Shown here: positions 1-10,025 of the stretch, in pieces | How positions within the stretch are numbered: position 1 is the first letter of the stretch | Layout: the number at the start of each line of letters is the position of its first letter | Origin: an uncultured Halomonas sp. | Lineage (GTDB): Bacteria; Pseudomonadota; Gammaproteobacteria; Pseudomonadales; Halomonadaceae | NCBI RefSeq assembly: GCF_947501415.1 | Contig: NZ_CANMVL010000004.1 | Location: forward strand, 114,462-178,461 | Direction of reading: 5' to 3' | Length of the DNA: 64,000 bases | Notes under the pieces: model-generated | Told to the model about the DNA's origin: nothing | The model's database searches: none | The model's input: the letters and a program-made list of their open reading frames with translations, nothing else | Made by a program: the position numbers and the translations under genes

Positions 1-704
1 ACGGTGGCGGTGCCACGGGTCAGCCAGTCGGCATTCTTGAGCACCGCCTTGATGATCTCGGCGATGCCCAGGGTGGCGATGGCCAGGTAGTCGCTGCGTA
101 GCCCCAGGCAGACCTTGCCGATGAAGTAGCCCACCACTCCGGCTACCACACCGCCGACGATCCAGCCCAGCCAGGGGGGCAGACCCAGGCCGCCGATATA
201 GTCGTACTGCGACTCGATCTGCTCGGTGACCACGCCGAGGCGGGCCGAGACCAGCATGTAAAAGAGGAGCGCCAGGACCACCGCCAGAGCGGTGCGCAGG
301 CGCTTGGGGACGCCCAGGTGATGCAGGCGACTGGCGCCGACCACCACCAGCAGGCCTCCCAGGGCCATCAGGGCCACCATGCCCAGCTCGCCGGCGAGGG
401 GGCTTGCCCAGAACTCGCCATTGACCGGCATGCTGAAGGCCATGGCGCAGTAGCCGCCGAGCGCCACGAAACCCATCACGCCGGCATTGAACTGGCCGGC
501 GTAGCCCCACTGAATGGTCAGGCCCAGGGCCAGGATGGCGTAACAGGCGGCCTCCACCAGCATGCGGGTGCTGTAGGCGGCGCCCATGGTGGTAAACACC
601 CCGAGGATGGCGGCCATCAGGATGGCGAACAGCACCACCTCGCGCAGGGGGAAGCGCGATGGTGCGGCGACCAGGTCCTCTCGATGCGTTTGTTGTGTGC
701 TCAT
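1..704 (-). CDS. livM: Branched-chain amino-acid ABC transporter permease LivM (C-terminus cut by window edge)
   Basis: The first ~234 codons of a polytopic membrane protein, read leftward from an ATG at 704 (begins MSTQQTHREDLVAAPSR). Hydrophobic segments begin after about residue 20. The stretch ending at the window edge (GKVCLGLRSDYLAIATLGIAEI) is the conserved LivM/UrtC cytoplasmic-loop signature. LivM pairs with LivH to form the inner-membrane pore of an ATP-driven amino-acid importer. Its start overlaps the livH stop by four bases (ATGA), so the two are translationally coupled. The stop lies outside the window. A urea-type UrtC cannot be excluded without the missing binding-protein gene. 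Confidence 0.9.
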   Translation of the reverse strand, partial: MSTQQTHREDLVAAPSRFPLREVVLFAILMAAILGVFTTMGAAYSTRMLVEAACYAILALGLTIQWGYAGQFNAGVMGFVALGGYCAMAFSMPVNGEFWASPLAGELGMVALMALGGLLVVVGASRLHHLGVPKRLRTALAVVLALLFYMLVSARLGVVTEQIESQYDYIGGLGLPPWLGWIVGGVVAGVVGYFIGKVCLGLRSDYLAIATLGIAEIIKAVLKNADWLTRGTAT

Positions 705-1705
705 ATCACCTTACCCTTGAAGATGCCGGTGGGGCGCCACACCAGGATGGCGACGAGGATGAAGAAGGGCACCACGATCTTGTACTCGGAGCCGACAAAG
801 GCCAGGTTGCCGGCGGCGGAGAGCCACTCCGGCAGGCTGTCGCGGAAGGGCCGCAGCAGCACGCCCCAGTTGAAGACCGCCAGGGTCTCGGCGAAGCCCA
901 CCAGGAAGCCACCGGCGATGGCACCGTAGGGGTGGCCGACGCCACCGACGATGGCCGCTGCGAAGATCGGCAGCAGCAGGAAGAAGCTGAGGTCCGGCTT
1001 GAAGGTGACGTCCAGCGACAGCAGGGTGCCGGCGATGGCCGCCAGTCCCCCGACGATCACCCAGGTCACCGCCACGATCAGGTTGGTGTTGATGCCCGAG
1101 GCCCGTGCCAGGTCGGGGTTGTCGGACATCGCCCGCATCGCCTTGCCCAGCCGCGAGCGCGACAGGAAAAGATGCAGGCCCACCACGCAGAGCACGGTCA
1201 GCACGAACAGGATGAGCTGTGGCTCGGTGACCACGATCGGCGCTCGGGCGCCCTCGAAGGGCAGCGCGAGGCGAAAGATCTCCTTGCGGTCGTCGACATA
1301 GAGGCTCTCGCCGCTGGTGCCGGCGAAAACCCGGATCAGCCCCTGCAGCATCAGGGTCACCCCCAGCGAGGCGATCACCATGACGATGGGCTTCACGCCG
1401 TGGGCCCGCAGCGGCTTGTAGAACACCCGGTCGATGCCTACCGCCAGGCCGGCGGTCAGCAGCATGGCCAGCGGCAGCATCACCACGGCGGTGGGTAGTC
1501 CGACGGCGGCACCGGCCTGGGGGAAGGCCATGGTCAGCAGCAGGACCATGAAGGCGCCGAAGGTCATCATGTCGGCGTGGGCGAAGTGGGCGAAGCGCAT
1601 GATGCTGAAGACCAGCGTTACCCCCACCGCACCGATGGCGTAAATCGAGCCGGTCACACTGCCGGCGACGATCACGTTGTTGATAAAGAAGACGAGTTCA
1701 TTCAC
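701..1705 (-). CDS. livH: Branched-chain amino-acid ABC transporter permease LivH
   Basis: A 334-residue inner-membrane permease of the LivH family. I chose the GTG at 1705 (VNELVFFINNVIVAGSVTGS) because an AGGAG box lies about 10 bases upstream, and the frame further upstream is only antisense-free extension into livF. The N-terminal YAIGAVGVTLVFSIMRFAHFAH and later GLAAIAGTLL segments are typical of LivH, and about eight hydrophobic stretches are visible. It overlaps livM by 4 bp and follows livF by 31 bp. It forms the translocation pore with LivM. Confidence 0.93.
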   Translation of the reverse strand: MNELVFFINNVIVAGSVTGSIYAIGAVGVTLVFSIMRFAHFAHADMMTFGAFMVLLLTMAFPQAGAAVGLPTAVVMLPLAMLLTAGLAVGIDRVFYKPLRAHGVKPIVMVIASLGVTLMLQGLIRVFAGTSGESLYVDDRKEIFRLALPFEGARAPIVVTEPQLILFVLTVLCVVGLHLFLSRSRLGKAMRAMSDNPDLARASGINTNLIVAVTWVIVGGLAAIAGTLLSLDVTFKPDLSFFLLLPIFAAAIVGGVGHPYGAIAGGFLVGFAETLAVFNWGVLLRPFRDSLPEWLSAAGNLAFVGSEYKIVVPFFILVAILVWRPTGIFKGKVI

Positions 1706-1736
1706 GAGGCTGATTCTCCTTTTCCTCCCGGGCCGT

Positions 1737-2441
1737 TCAGCCGCCCAGGAAGCTCCTTGCCACTTCCGGGTCCGCCAGCAGGGCGGCACCGGTATCGGTG
1801 AAGCGGTTCTGGCCGGCGGCCAGCACGAAGCCCTTGTCGGCGATGGCCAGGGCCTGCTTGGCGTTCTGCTCCACCATCAGGATGCCGACACCGGCGGCAT
1901 TGACCTGCTTCACCTGGGCGAAGATCTCGTTCATGTAAAGCGGCGAGAGGCCGGCGGTGGGCTCGTCGAGCAGCAACACGCTGGGCTCGGCCATCAGCGC
2001 ACGGCCCATGGCAACCATCTGCCGCTGGCCGCCGGAGAGCTCGCCGGCCGGCTGGTGTCGCTTGTCATGGAGAGGCGGAAAGAAGTCGTAGATCTGCTTG
2101 AGCATGCGCTTGACGTTGCCCGGCTTGAGGAAGGCCCCCATCTGCAGGTTCTCCTTCACCGTCAGGCTCGGAAACACATTGTGCTCCTGGGGCACGAAGC
2201 CCATGCCCTGCTGCACCAGGCGATGGGGCGGCAGGTTGTGGATGGGCTCGCCGCGCAGCAGGATCTCGCCCTGGGTGACGACGAGCTGGCCGAAGATGGC
2301 CTTGAGCATGGTGGACTTGCCGGCGCCGTTGGGGCCGACGATGACGCCGATCTCGTCGGCCTCGAGGGTCATGTTCACCCCGTTGAGGATGTTCATGCCG
2401 CCGTAGCCGCCATAGACGTCACGCGCTTCAAGTAGTGGCAT
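1737..2441 (-). CDS. livF: Branched-chain amino-acid ABC transporter ATP-binding protein LivF
   Basis: A 234-residue ABC ATPase. The Walker A motif GPNGAGKST is at residues 36-44, the signature is LSGGQRQMVAMGRAL, and Walker B is VLLLDEPTAGL followed by the D-loop. Length and C-terminus match LivF. GGAG lies 9 bases before the ATG. The start sits inside the 3' end of livG (14 bp overlap), indicating coupled expression. It energises the LivHM pore together with LivG. Confidence 0.95.
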   Translation of the reverse strand: MPLLEARDVYGGYGGMNILNGVNMTLEADEIGVIVGPNGAGKSTMLKAIFGQLVVTQGEILLRGEPIHNLPPHRLVQQGMGFVPQEHNVFPSLTVKENLQMGAFLKPGNVKRMLKQIYDFFPPLHDKRHQPAGELSGGQRQMVAMGRALMAEPSVLLLDEPTAGLSPLYMNEIFAQVKQVNAAGVGILMVEQNAKQALAIADKGFVLAAGQNRFTDTGAALLADPEVARSFLGG

Positions 2442-3207
2442 CTTGGGACGCTCCGAAGTAGGCCTCGATGACCTCGGGATTGTTCTGGATCTCCTCGATG
2501 GAGCCCTCGACCATCACGCTGCCCTGGGCGAGCACGATCACCGGGTCACAGAGCCGGGCGATCATGTCCATATCGTGCTCGATGACCAGGAAGGTGTAGC
2601 CCATCTCGCGGTTGAGCCGCTCGATGTTCTCGACCAGGTCACCGAGCAGGGTGCGGTTGACCCCGGCGGCGATCTCGTCGAGCAGCACCACCTGGGCATC
2701 GGTCATCATGGTGCGGCCAAGCTCGATCAGCTTCTTCTGCCCTCCGGAGAGGTTGCCGGCAAGCTCGTTGCGCACGTGATGCAGGCCGATGAAGTCGATC
2801 ACCTCCAGTGCGCGGCGGCGCACCTCGGCCTCCTGGGAGCGCACCAGACCGGGCTTGAGCCAGGTATTGAACAGGCTCTCGCCTGCCTGGGCCGGTGGCA
2901 CCATCATCAGGTTCTCCAGGGCGGTCATCTGGGAGAACTCGTGGGCGATCTGGAAGGTGCGCAGCAGCCCCTTGTGGAACAGCTCGTTGGCCGGGCGGTT
3001 GGTGATCTCCTCGCCATTCAGGAGCACCTTGCCGCTGTCCAGCGGCAGGGCCCCGGCGATGATATTGAACAGGGTCGACTTGCCGGCGCCATTGGGGCCG
3101 ATCAGGCCGGTGATCGAGCCCGCTTCTACCGAGAGCGAGCAGTCGTTGATCACCTTGAGGCCGCCGAAGGCCTTGTTGACGTGTTGCACGTCGATCATGG
3201 GTACCAT
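2428..3207 (-). CDS. livG: Branched-chain amino-acid ABC transporter ATP-binding protein LivG
   Basis: A 259-residue ABC ATPase with Walker A GPNGAGKST, the signature NLSGGQKKLIELGRTMM and the LivG-type C-terminal helix ending near VIEAYFGA. The residue after the Walker B glutamate is Ile instead of Pro (LLDEIAAGVN), a substitution seen in LivG/UrtD-like proteins. The start at 3207 has only a weak GAGA element upstream; Met-4 (3198) is an alternative. It is the first gene of the livGFHM unit, preceded by a 13-bp tandem repeat. No periplasmic binding-protein gene (livK) lies between it and the NSS gene upstream. Confidence 0.93.
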   Translation of the reverse strand: MVPMIDVQHVNKAFGGLKVINDCSLSVEAGSITGLIGPNGAGKSTLFNIIAGALPLDSGKVLLNGEEITNRPANELFHKGLLRTFQIAHEFSQMTALENLMMVPPAQAGESLFNTWLKPGLVRSQEAEVRRRALEVIDFIGLHHVRNELAGNLSGGQKKLIELGRTMMTDAQVVLLDEIAAGVNRTLLGDLVENIERLNREMGYTFLVIEHDMDMIARLCDPVIVLAQGSVMVEGSIEEIQNNPEVIEAYFGASQDATT

Positions 3208-3223
3208 GCGTTATGTCTCGTGG

Positions 3224-3275
3224 TTGTTTTATCTGCTTGTTTTATCTGTTTGCTTTGTTTGCTTGTTTTATCTGC
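3224..3275 (-). repeat. Four tandem 13-bp units in the livG leader
   Basis: On the plus strand the unit is TTGTTTTATCTGC at 3224-3236. It is followed by a near-identical copy (final T) at 3237-3249, a degenerate copy at 3250-3262 and an exact copy at 3263-3275. On the coding strand this puts repeats of GCAGATAAAACAA 17-68 bases before the livG start. The tract is AT-rich in a very GC-rich region. Confidence 0.9.
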
Positions 3276-3363
3276 CTGTTGCATCCAGAGGCATCTCTGC
3301 TGGCGATGCCTTGCCAGGTCGCTTCGCTGCCCCCGATGAGTGCCTCGATGAGCGGCACGGGAA

Positions 3364-4809
3364 TCAATGCTTAGGGTCATCCTCCATCAGGAAGATGCGG
3401 CTGGCGGCGAAGGCGCCGACGATCACTACCGCGCCGATGGTCGGGATCAGGTAGCCCCCGACCTGGGGGATGGCGTGCAGGAAGACGAAGGCAACCGCCG
3501 CCGGGGCGATGAAGCGCACCAGAAAGCGCCAGGTGATGAACCAGGCCCCGTTGGTGCCCATCTCCTTCACCACCTCGGAGTGGGTCAGGGCCCAGCCGGC
3601 GAACAGGGCGATCAGCATGCCGCCCAGTGGCATGAAGATGTTGCTGAGCAGTTCGAAGAGGTCGAAGGGGCTGTAACCGAGCAGGTCGTGGAAGGGGCTC
3701 TCCTCGGCCCAGAGGTTGAAACTGATCACGGTGAGCAGGCCAAGTGCCCAGGTGGTCACTACCATGACAAACACCGCCTGGGGGCGGGTGAGGTCGAAAC
3801 GCTCGACCAGATAGGCGGCCACCGGCTCGATCAGCGAGATGGAGGAACTGAGCGCCGCCCCCAGCACCAGAACGAAGAAGACGCCACCGATCAGTGCACC
3901 GGCGGGCATCTCGGCGAAGGCCAGCGGCAGGGTGATGAACATCAGGCCCGGGCCCTGGCCGGCATCGAGCTCGGCCCCGAAGACCAGCGAGAAGATCGCC
4001 AGGCCGGCGACCACGGCCACGGCGGTATCGACGACGGCAACGATGATCGCGGTGCGGGTCAGCGACACCTCGCCGGACATATAGGCGCCGTAGGCCATGA
4101 TGGCGCCCATGCCGAGGCTCAGGGTGAAGAACGACTGGCCCATGGCCTCCAGCCAGCCCTCCAGGCTGAGATCGGCGAGGTTGAAGGTGAACAGAAAGTC
4201 GGCCGCGGCGGGGAAGTCGCCGTGGGTCACGCCGTAGGCGAGCACTACCAGCAGGATCACGAAGAGGGCCGGCATGATCACTCGCAAGCCGCGCTCGATG
4301 CCCTGGTGGACGCCGAGGCCGACGATCAGCCCCGAAGCGGCGATGAACAGGGTGTGATAGAGCGTGAGCAGCGCGGGGGAGGCGAGTAGGGCATCGAAGC
4401 CGGTGGCGATACTCTCGCTATCGGCCCCGACCAGGGAGCCGGTCAGCATCTGCCAGGTGTAGTGGATGGCCCAGCCGGCGATCACCGAATAGAAGCTGAG
4501 AATCAGGAAGGCCGAGATGCCGCCCAGCCAGCCGATGGTTTCCCAGCCCCGTGAGGTGCTGTGGGTGCGGGTGAGAAAGCGCATGCCCATGATGGGGCTG
4601 CGCCGGCTGTTGCGACCGAGCATGGTCTCGGCGATCAGGATCGGGATGCCCACGGCGAAGATGGAGAGGGCGTAGACCAGGAAGAAGGCCCCACCGCCGT
4701 TCTCGCCGGCCAGGTAGGGGAAGCGCCACAGGTTGCCGAGGCCGACCGCCGAGCCGATCGCTGCCAGCAGGAAGGTACCCTTGTGAGTCCAGACGTTATG
4801 CGTGCTCAT
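3364..4809 (-). CDS. Sodium-dependent transporter, NSS (neurotransmitter:sodium symporter) family
   Basis: A 481-residue, multi-spanning inner-membrane symporter. The N-terminus carries the NSS hallmark ATGSAVGLGN-like run (AAIGSAVGLGNLWRFPYLAGENGG), which forms the Na+ site and unwound TM1, followed by the conserved loop GRNSRRSP. I chose the ATG at 4809 (MSTHNVWTHKG) because GGAG precedes it by five bases; an upstream ATG at 4854 lacks a site. Bacterial members import amino acids with Na+. The substrate cannot be read from sequence. It stands alone, 156 bp upstream of livG on the same strand. A second NSS gene lies at 55124. Confidence 0.93.
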   Translation of the reverse strand: MSTHNVWTHKGTFLLAAIGSAVGLGNLWRFPYLAGENGGGAFFLVYALSIFAVGIPILIAETMLGRNSRRSPIMGMRFLTRTHSTSRGWETIGWLGGISAFLILSFYSVIAGWAIHYTWQMLTGSLVGADSESIATGFDALLASPALLTLYHTLFIAASGLIVGLGVHQGIERGLRVIMPALFVILLVVLAYGVTHGDFPAAADFLFTFNLADLSLEGWLEAMGQSFFTLSLGMGAIMAYGAYMSGEVSLTRTAIIVAVVDTAVAVVAGLAIFSLVFGAELDAGQGPGLMFITLPLAFAEMPAGALIGGVFFVLVLGAALSSSISLIEPVAAYLVERFDLTRPQAVFVMVVTTWALGLLTVISFNLWAEESPFHDLLGYSPFDLFELLSNIFMPLGGMLIALFAGWALTHSEVVKEMGTNGAWFITWRFLVRFIAPAAVAFVFLHAIPQVGGYLIPTIGAVVIVGAFAASRIFLMEDDPKH

Positions 4810-4930
4810 CGTGGCTCCGAGGCTAAGTCCGTGGGCCGGTGGCCGTTTCGCCACTGTGCGCCAAAACCCGGTCGGTAACCAGTGCGCTCCGTTTACGTCG
4901 CGTTAACGTTCTGGAAGATAAGGCTATCGA

Positions 4931-5254
4931 CTAGCCATCCTGGTCTCTGTCGTCGGGGTCACCCAGGGTCGGCTCCAGGGCGCGGCAGGCGTCGGGGAGG
5001 CGCACGGTATCGCCCAGGGCAAGCTTGCCGTGAGACTTGAGACGGCGGCCGTTGTCCACGGCGATGATCGCCGCCACATCGCCGATGCTGGTGCCATCCA
5101 CATAGGCCTCGACCTTCACACGCACCACGGCGCCTTCGTGGCGCGCCGAGAGGATATCGCCGGGCCCAGGCTCGGAGTGGCCGCTGTTGTCCTGCTGGAA
5201 GTGGCGCATCACGCTGTCGGCGCCGGGGTCGTCCCACTCCACGTGCTTGTGCAT
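4931..5254 (-). CDS. Hypothetical protein, 107 aa
   Basis: A small soluble, acidic protein beginning MHKHVEWDDPGADSVMRHF. The start at 5254 is supported by AGGAG seven bases upstream; the frame stays open further upstream to 5350, without a better site. It has no signal peptide or membrane segment. The central part (GDILSARHEGAVVRVKVEAYVDGTSIGDVAAII) looks like a small beta-barrel, but I do not recognise the family. It lies 121 bp upstream of the NSS gene and downstream of typA, all on the minus strand. The real-gene call rests on the ribosome site and coding-like composition. Confidence 0.65.
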   Translation of the reverse strand: MHKHVEWDDPGADSVMRHFQQDNSGHSEPGPGDILSARHEGAVVRVKVEAYVDGTSIGDVAAIIAVDNGRRLKSHGKLALGDTVRLPDACRALEPTLGDPDDRDQDG

Positions 5255-5424
5255 GCTGGTTCTCCTGCGCGAATGGCTGTCGGTGCGGCAAGCCGCGCCC
5301 GTCATGGGTGACTCCAGCATAGAAGGTTGCGGCAGTTCAGGGAAAGGCATGGCCGACCAAAGCTATCGCAGTTACCGGGGTGAAAGGCGCCGAGGACAGG
5401 TCGGAGAGGGGGCCGAGGACCATG

Positions 5425-5449
5425 AAAAAGCCCGCCGGGTGGCGGGCTT
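5425..5449 (-). terminator. Rho-independent terminator of typA
   Basis: Read on the minus strand: AAGCCCGCC, loop ACCC, GGCGGGCTT, then TTTT. It begins about 20 bases after the typA stop. Confidence 0.85.
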
Positions 5450-5470
5450 GGCAGAGCGATACGGCAGCGT

Positions 5471-7321
<1,851 letters not shown>

Positions 7322-7478
7322 AAGGTGTGACTCGCTAATATGTACGCACCTATGTACACGTTCTGGTAAGTACCCTAGGCGCGGGGCAGGGATGTGGGAC
7401 GCGTATTGTACAGATTAGCGGTGCGCAGGAGTAGCAAGTTTGCCGATGTGGGCTGTGTATCCTGGTACTGGTGAGGGA

Positions 7479-8030
7479 TCAGCCTGCCTGGCGGTCCGTG
7501 GTGATGCGCTCCAGGCGAGCCCCGCAGTGGCGCAGGCGTTCCACCAGATCGTCGAGGGCACCCTGGTCGAGCAGCGGATCACAGCCGCCGAGGCGCTCGT
7601 ACCATTGACGGGCCATGCAGATGCCGACGATGGGGGTCGGTTTCTGGCGCCTCAGCAGTCGGGCGAACAGGCCGGGTGGCTCGCCGGACAGCGTCACGGC
7701 GTCAACCTCGCCGGCATCGATGCGCTGCACCAGCTGCAGCAGGGCACGGGTCGAGGCGATACAGCCAAGGATGGGGAACACCAGCACCGAGCCGCTGGTA
7801 TCAGCGATGGTGGCATTGAGCCGTTCGCCCAGCGGGAGGCCGGACATGCGCACATGGCGTGCCTTGTAGCGGCTGGCGATACGGGTGACCCGGGTGTCCT
7901 GGGTATCGTCGATCACGATCAGCTCGACGCCCTGGTCGGTGGTGAGTGGTGCCACTAATGACAGTTCTCTGGGTAGCCTTGCACCGGCATTGCGTGCATC
8001 GATGAGTAGGGTGCCGGATGGTAAGGCCAT
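7479..8030 (-). CDS. Shortened GT2-like (rSAM/selenodomain-associated transferase 2-like) protein
   Basis: A 183-residue soluble protein. The start at 8030 (MALPSGTLLIDARNAG) has GGAG eight bases upstream. The order of elements matches small family-2 glycosyltransferases of the TIGR04283 type: an N-terminal strand with a nucleotide-binding turn (VELIVIDDTQDTR), then LPLGERLNATIADTSGSVLVFP, and a C-terminal YERLGGCDPLLDQGALDDLVERL segment. The metal-binding HADT/DXD motif expected after VLVFP is absent (it reads ILGCIAS), and the protein stops before the usual RRWE end. It may therefore be a non-catalytic relative. Monocistronic, divergent from glnA. Confidence 0.6.
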   Translation of the reverse strand: MALPSGTLLIDARNAGARLPRELSLVAPLTTDQGVELIVIDDTQDTRVTRIASRYKARHVRMSGLPLGERLNATIADTSGSVLVFPILGCIASTRALLQLVQRIDAGEVDAVTLSGEPPGLFARLLRRQKPTPIVGICMARQWYERLGGCDPLLDQGALDDLVERLRHCGARLERITTDRQAG

Positions 8031-8175
8031 GAGGAACTCCGAGGCCAGAAGAAAAGGCTCTGGACGACGGCCTGGAGTCGCGGCCGACGGGTGGGTTGTA
8101 ATAAAGTGTAGCCTGAAGTTAATTAACGTATCAAATGTTATTGATGCTATTTGGTGGTGCGTAAAGCTCCATTTG

Positions 8176-8192
8176 CGCACCATTTTGGTGCA
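8176..8192. promoter_or_regulatory. NtrC-binding palindrome upstream of glnA
   Basis: The sequence CGCACCATTTTGGTGCA has perfect arms GCACCA and TGGTGC around TTT. It matches the enterobacterial NtrC enhancer consensus TGCACCA-N3-TGGTGCA except for one outer base. It sits about 120 bp upstream of the sigma-54 promoter, a normal enhancer distance. Confidence 0.85.
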
Positions 8193-8309
8193 CAAGCTGT
8201 CGAGCCTCTCCTTCGCGGCGCCTGTCTGCCCCTGTTGATCATTGGGGAAACTCGGAAATAGGTCCCTGTATTCAATAGATTGAGAATATTTTTACTGCAT
8301 GGTGCAGGG

Positions 8310-8326
8310 TTGGCACGCTGCCTGCA
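8310..8326 (+). promoter_or_regulatory. Sigma-54 (-24/-12) promoter of glnA
   Basis: TTGGCACGCTGCCTGCA carries the invariant GG (8312-8313) and GC (8324-8325) separated by exactly 10 bases. It differs from the consensus YTGGCACG-N4-TTGCW at one position. Transcription should start near 8337, giving a leader of about 147 nt. The rest of the 453-bp gap (8031-8483) is AT-rich between 8100 and 8340 and otherwise holds only the NtrC site; I see no gene in it. Confidence 0.88.
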
Positions 8327-8483
8327 TTGTTATAATTATAAGTGATCACAGGTGATCATCAGCCAGTATTGCGGGGCCGTCGTGGGCAGTGAGCCTGCGG
8401 CGTGCTACAACAACTTGCCGGGGCTACTGCATTTCGCTGCCTGCCCCCCTCAATTATCGAGCCATGCTCAACCGGAGGACACC

Positions 8484-9890
8484 ATGTCTACCAAGACGCT
8501 CGCCCTGATCGAAGAACATGACGTCAAGTGGGTCGACCTGCGCTTCACCGATACCATCGGCAAGGAGCAGCACGTCACCATTCCGGCGCGTGACGTCGAT
8601 GAGGAGTTCTTCGAGAACGGCCAGATGTTCGATGGCTCTTCCATGTCTGGCTGGAAGGGGATCAATGAGTCCGACATGATCCTGCGGCCGGAGGATGGCA
8701 CCGCCTTCCTGGACCCCTTCACCGAAGACTCGACCCTGGTGCTGCGCTGCGATGTCATCGAGCCGGCCACCATGCAGGGCTATGACCGCGACCCGCGCTC
8801 CATCGCCAAGCGCGCCGAGGCCTACCTGCAGTCCACCGGCATGGGCGACACCGCCTTCTTCGGTCCGGAGCCCGAGTTCTTCATCTTCGATGAGGTGCAC
8901 TGGAAGGCCGACCCCGAAGGTGCGATGTACAAGATCACCTCCGAGGAGGGGGCCTGGGCCACCGATCGTCATGTCGAGGGGGGCAACCTGGCCCACCGGC
9001 CGCGGGTCAAGGGTGGCTACTTCCCGGTGCCGCCGGTGGACAGCTTCCACGATATTCGCGGTGCCATGTGTAACACCCTGGAGGCGATCGGTCAGAGCGT
9101 CGAGGTGCACCACCACGAGGTGGCCAACGCCGGCCAGAACGAGATCGGGGTCAAGTTCAACACCCTGGTCAAGAAGGCCGACGAGGTCCAGGAGATGAAG
9201 TACGTGATCCACAACGTGGCTCACGCCTACGGCAAGACCGCTACCTTCATGCCCAAGCCGGTGGTGGGCGACAATGGCAGCGGCATGCATGTGCACCAGT
9301 CCTTCTGGAAGGAGGGGGTCAACCAGTTCGCGGGTGACGAGTACGCCGGCCTCTCCGAGATGGCGCTCTACTACATCGGCGGCATCATCAAGCATGCGCG
9401 TGCCCTGAACGCCTTTACCAACGCCTCCACCAACTCCTACAAGCGTCTGGTGCCGGGCTTCGAGGCGCCGGTCATGCTGGCCTACAGTGCCCGCAACCGT
9501 TCGGCTTCCATCCGTATTCCCTACACCGCCAGCCCCAAGGGCAAGCGTGTCGAGCTGCGCTTCCCCGACCCGACCGCCAACCCCTACCTGTGCTTCGCGG
9601 CGATGCTGATGGCCGGGATCGACGGTATCAAGAACAAGATCCATCCCGGCGATGCCATGGACAAGAACCTCTATGACCTGCCGCCGGAAGAGGGCAAGAA
9701 GGTGCCGACCGTGGCCCATAGCCTCGACCAGGCCCTGGAGGCGCTGGAAAATGACCGCGCCTTCCTGACCGAGGGTGGTGTGTTCACCGACGACATGATC
9801 GATGCCTATATCGAGCTCAAGAGGGAGGACGTGGATCGTCTGCGCATGGCGACCCATCCGATCGAGTTCGACATGTACTACAGCTGTTAA
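8484..9890 (+). CDS. glnA: Glutamine synthetase, type I
   Basis: A 468-residue GSI-beta enzyme that makes glutamine from glutamate, ammonia and ATP as a cytoplasmic dodecamer. The start at 8484 has GGAGGAC upstream; the open frame before it is leader. Seen motifs: FDGSSMSGW, the metal-binding PEPEFFIFD, the ATP-site [19 protein letters not shown], and the adenylylation site NLYDLPPEE with Tyr at residue 397, as in E. coli. The Tyr implies control by GlnE/GlnB. Transcription is under the sigma-54/NtrC elements described upstream. The stop is followed by two hairpins. Confidence 0.99.
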   Translation: MSTKTLALIEEHDVKWVDLRFTDTIGKEQHVTIPARDVDEEFFENGQMFDGSSMSGWKGINESDMILRPEDGTAFLDPFTEDSTLVLRCDVIEPATMQGYDRDPRSIAKRAEAYLQSTGMGDTAFFGPEPEFFIFDEVHWKADPEGAMYKITSEEGAWATDRHVEGGNLAHRPRVKGGYFPVPPVDSFHDIRGAMCNTLEAIGQSVEVHHHEVANAGQNEIGVKFNTLVKKADEVQEMKYVIHNVAHAYGKTATFMPKPVVGDNGSGMHVHQSFWKEGVNQFAGDEYAGLSEMALYYIGGIIKHARALNAFTNASTNSYKRLVPGFEAPVMLAYSARNRSASIRIPYTASPKGKRVELRFPDPTANPYLCFAAMLMAGIDGIKNKIHPGDAMDKNLYDLPPEEGKKVPTVAHSLDQALEALENDRAFLTEGGVFTDDMIDAYIELKREDVDRLRMATHPIEFDMYYSC

Positions 9891-9923
9891 CGACAGCTGT
9901 TAACTACGCACTGCAGCTGTTAA
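9881..9923 (+). repeat. Three direct copies of CAGCTGTTAA spanning the glnA stop
   Basis: Exact decamer copies start at 9881, 9894 and 9914. The first contains the last sense codons and stop of glnA. Each copy supplies an in-register or nearby TAA, so this is a small local duplication of the gene end. Confidence 0.85.
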
Positions 9924-9925
9924 TG

Positions 9926-9945
9926 AGAGCCCACGGGCTCTTATT
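9926..9945 (+). terminator. Small hairpin after glnA, possible terminator
   Basis: AGAGCC, loop CACG, GGCTCT, followed by TATT. It is 36 bases after the glnA stop. The U-tract is short. Confidence 0.45.
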
Positions 9946-9950
9946 CGGCC

Positions 9951-9988
9951 AACGCAAGCGGCACGCCTTCGGGCGTGCCGCTTGCGTT
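9951..9988. terminator. Strong TTCG-loop hairpin between convergent glnA and ZIP gene
   Basis: Arms AACGCAAGCGGCACGCC and GGCGTGCCGCTTGCGTT pair perfectly (17 bp) around a stable TTCG loop. It lies between two convergent genes, so it can stop transcripts from both sides. No long T-run follows. Confidence 0.75.
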
Positions 9989-10025
9989 ATCAAGGGTGCA
10001 ATGCCGTGGTCTTAATACCGTGGGC

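Noticed and set aside
3195..3380. A 61-codon open frame across the livG leader repeat (minus strand)
   Set aside because: It has no ribosome site, overlaps livG and is made of repeat sequence.
8337..8483. Glutamine-type riboswitch in the glnA leader
   Set aside because: The leader is long enough, but I could not match the glutamine-riboswitch core or any clear conserved fold by eye.
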